A stretch of DNA of 62,758 nt from a virus. Shown here one piece after another: positions 60,880 through 62,758 of this stretch. The stretch covers positions 1 through 62,758 of the IMG/VR virus record IMGVR_UViG_3300009551_000014; one strand, written 5' to 3'. Numbering within the stretch: position 1 is the stretch's first letter; every line of letters begins with the position of its first letter. The notes below the pieces were generated by a model, which had not been told where the DNA came from, searched no databases, and saw only the letters and a list, made by a program, of their open reading frames with translations. A program made the translations under genes and the position numbers.

Positions 60880-62229
60880 CTAAAAAATTGAAACCCGCTT
60901 GCGCCGCTTGCGCTTGATAGGTTTGCCGTCTTCATCAAACTTCTGTGGTCCAATTCTCTTGGACAGTTGAGCGTGCGCTCCGGATAGGGCGTCCACCTGG
61001 TCATCGTGCATGGATAGAGGGAAGGCAGTTATTTCGTCGAGGAAAGTGTGATTCCAGTTTGCGCGAATCATCACATAATCTTCATCTTCTGCTGTGGAGC
61101 TAACCGGGCGCGCCCTTTCTACCTTAGAACCGGTAGTCTTAATGCCTCGGAAGACATATCCTCTCAAGACTCTGCGTCGGTAGTGATGAATAGTGTTGAC
61201 ACCAGACGAACCAGGCTCTTGTTCCATGTAGATCTCTACGCTGCGCCCATCAATAAGGGCCTGCTTTGCAATACGGGTCTCCACCTCACCGGGAGATCCC
61301 CGGAATCGGGCAATGTCTAATATGTAATACCGCCCATCATCTCCGATCCCGAGCAAACATCCGACCGTAAAGTCCGGGTCTGCTCCTGGCTTTTCTTCTG
61401 TAGCGGCGAGATCCCAGTAGCGCACCTTCTTACGCAGCTCCACACCCTCAGGAACCTGATCTATGATCTTGAACCAATCCCTGTTGAACAGCGTGCCCTC
61501 TAGCTGCGCTTCCCAGTCCCCATACATAAGCTGTTGGCGAGTAAGATGGTCCAGCTCCATCAGGGACTCTTCATACTCTTCCCTGTTGAGGTATGGGTTA
61601 TCTACTAGGCCAGCAGGGATGAAAATTCGGCTGCCAGGATTGACGATAAATTTATTTCGCACCCACTCATGACCGGGTCCGCCCGGGTTGGCTGCCGCTC
61701 TGACTCGTAGTGGAATTCCATTGTCGGTTTGTGTAGTATTGCGTCGCAGGCGAGAGAATAGGAACGAGTATTGCGTCTCAGCAAACTGTGTAAGCTCGTC
61801 CCAACCGATGAATTGAAACTCAGAGGAGGCATACCGGTACTTCTGTCCCTCGTTCTCAAGATATCCGAAACTCAAAGTAGCTCCGGAGGGAAACGACCAC
61901 TTCTTATCTAGATCAGACCACTTAGCATCTGTCGGTGCTAGCCAATCCTGGGAGCGGTCCATAAGAGCGCCTGGCAGAGAAAGGTCGGAATAGGTACGAC
62001 GGAAAATGATGGCATTGTATCCTGGCACATCCACATATTGCAGAGCGGCCATTAAAAGAGCATCGCTCTTGCCGCCTCCGGCAGCCCCGCCGTAGAACGC
62101 TTCTTTGCAGTCCAAGCAAAGGAACGCAGCCTGCTTAGGGTGTGGATAGTGGTCCGCTGGAATGTACTTTGTGAGACGCGGAGTCAGATTCCTTCTAAGT
62201 ACCTCTAATTCAGCTGGTGTGAGATCCAT
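60880..62229 (-). CDS. terL: Terminase large subunit
   Basis: 449 residues. ATPase: FYGGAAGGGKSDALLMA (Walker A) near residue 45, FIGWDELTQF (Walker B) near 138, and AAANPGGPGHEWV coupling motif near 178. Nuclease: VRYWDLAATEEKPGADPDFT near 270, YMEQEPGSSGVN near 335 and HDDQVDALSGAHAQL near 412. Basic tail KRKRRKRVSIF. It packages DNA into the prohead and cuts it. Confidence 0.93.
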   Translation of the reverse strand: MDLTPAELEVLRRNLTPRLTKYIPADHYPHPKQAAFLCLDCKEAFYGGAAGGGKSDALLMAALQYVDVPGYNAIIFRRTYSDLSLPGALMDRSQDWLAPTDAKWSDLDKKWSFPSGATLSFGYLENEGQKYRYASSEFQFIGWDELTQFAETQYSFLFSRLRRNTTQTDNGIPLRVRAAANPGGPGHEWVRNKFIVNPGSRIFIPAGLVDNPYLNREEYEESLMELDHLTRQQLMYGDWEAQLEGTLFNRDWFKIIDQVPEGVELRKKVRYWDLAATEEKPGADPDFTVGCLLGIGDDGRYYILDIARFRGSPGEVETRIAKQALIDGRSVEIYMEQEPGSSGVNTIHHYRRRVLRGYVFRGIKTTGSKVERARPVSSTAEDEDYVMIRANWNHTFLDEITAFPLSMHDDQVDALSGAHAQLSKRIGPQKFDEDGKPIKRKRRKRVSIF

Positions 62230-62240
62230 AAGTCGCCGTT

Positions 62241-62414
62241 CTAGGATGAGTGAATCATAGGTCGCCTGCGCTGGCGCCCTTGAATATAGAAAATATCGTT
62301 ATAGGGTTTTGCTCTCTTGGCTGCCTTACGGCACTCTGCACAGCAATATTTATGGTTTACGTTCCGGGGCTGGAAGAGTCCATGACAGTATACGCAATCT
62401 TTAACCATCATCAT
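62241..62414 (-). CDS. Zinc-finger protein (57 aa) upstream of terL
   Basis: ATGA overlap with the upstream gene fixes the start at 62414. CVYCHGLFQPRNVNHKYCCA then ECRKAAKRAK: C-x2-C...C-x3-C, as in small zinc-ribbon proteins that resemble the start of HNH nucleases. No HNH core is present. Its place right before terL is where many phages carry an HNH packaging nuclease. Confidence 0.6.
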   Translation of the reverse strand: MMMVKDCVYCHGLFQPRNVNHKYCCAECRKAAKRAKPYNDIFYIQGRQRRRPMIHSS

Positions 62415-62758
62415 CTTATCCTGTCTCGGCGTACCTCTAAAGCTAATTTGACATGTTTCCTTGTAACTTTGTCCAGAAACCACGATCGATTTGCCAGATG
62501 ACGAATGTACTTATTGAAATATGATTGTACATCCGGGTCAGGCTCTCCCCCGGCTATGGCATATTCGTTTAACAGGGCCTTGACAGCTGCGAGAGACGTA
62601 GGGCATAGCCAGTAGGTTTCCCCGCGTTGTACGAAAAAGTTTCGAGTTGTGTAGTACATGGGAGAGTGCTTACGTACGCAGACGCACGGATGCACTCCCT
62701 TTCGCGGCGGGGTGTCCTGGTTTTCAGCCGGAGTAGGGGGAACAGCGATACCGGTATC
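62411..62758 (-). CDS. 3' part of the junction-spanning hypothetical gene
   Basis: Open reading frame entering from the window edge and ending at 62411. The body includes YYTTRNFFVQRGETYWLCPT, SLAAVKALLNEYAIAGGEPD and VTRKHVKLALEVRRDRIR. With the 159-1 segment it makes one protein starting MFEMVNGLRR. No family recognised. First gene of the late operon. Confidence 0.75.
   Translation of the reverse strand, partial: DTGIAVPPTPAENQDTPPRKGVHPCVCVRKHSPMYYTTRNFFVQRGETYWLCPTSLAAVKALLNEYAIAGGEPDPDVQSYFNKYIRHLANRSWFLDKVTRKHVKLALEVRRDRIR
62636..62758. repeat. Terminal direct repeat, right copy
   Basis: Identical to bases 1-123. Removing one copy gives a circular unit of 62,635 bp with intact genes across the joint. 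Confidence 0.9.

Noticed and set aside
1-62758. CRISPR array, integrase, excisionase, partition genes or insertion sequences
   Set aside because: No regularly spaced direct repeats, recombinase motifs or transposase genes were seen on either strand. The HTH protein at 24706 looks like a regulator but has no integrase partner.

Overview
The window is one essentially complete genome of a tailed, siphovirus-type bacteriophage. Its last 123 bases repeat its first 123, and a gene reads straight through that joint, so the molecule closes to about 62,635 bp. The host is an actinobacterium: there are two WhiB-like proteins, a DUF1906-type endolysin, a DUF4185-type protein and a Gp37-like minor tail protein, and the tRNA set favours codons that are rare in high-GC hosts. 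The genus cannot be fixed from sequence alone; Streptomyces or a relative is plausible. No integrase, excisionase or immunity repressor is recognisable, which suggests a lytic lifestyle.

Layout. Two opposed transcription units leave a short divergent region (about 160-238) and converge near 42,535. The plus arm (239-42,539) starts with a surface-glycan-like cassette (pyruvyl-transferase-like, glycosyltransferase, DUF4185). Next comes an array of nine tRNAs interleaved with tRNA-sized structured segments that are not recognisable tRNAs (4.8-7.4 kb). A transglycosylase endolysin, a membrane protein and many small genes follow to 14.9 kb. A lone minus-strand terminase small subunit (15.1-15.9 kb) sits beside a dense repeat cluster that could be the packaging site, and a 0.77-kb repeat-rich gap (16.8-17.6 kb) is the best candidate for a replication or control region. 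From 18.4 to 27.5 kb lie about 35 tightly overlapped small genes, including an expanded family sharing an F-x-P-G-[WY]-Y motif. Replication and nucleotide genes fill 27.5-41.2 kb: primase-helicase, WhiB-HTH, SNF2-like helicase, Cas4/RecB-like nuclease, Sak4-like ATPase, a candidate ssDNA-binding protein, RuvC-like resolvase, GTP-cyclohydrolase-like and DpdA-like proteins, MazG-like protein, HNH nuclease, and a family A polymerase with a UDG-like N-terminus. A tenth tRNA and two membrane proteins finish the arm.

The minus arm (159 back through the joint to 42,532) is the virion and lysis module. In order of transcription it has terminase large subunit, portal, scaffold, capsid, a candidate decoration protein, head-tail connectors, two paralogous tail-tube proteins, frameshifted tail-assembly chaperones, a DUF1906 endolysin, tape measure, distal tail, minor tail proteins, holin-like protein and a DEDD exonuclease.

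The main leads are: a FolE-like/DpdA-like pair in which the 7-deazaguanine catalytic residues look substituted; the F-x-P-G-[WY]-Y gene family; six dispersed copies of the perfect palindrome AAGCATGCTT; the repeats beside terS; and the tRNA region, with three leucine-anticodon tRNAs that lack the long variable arm and several unexplained structured RNAs.
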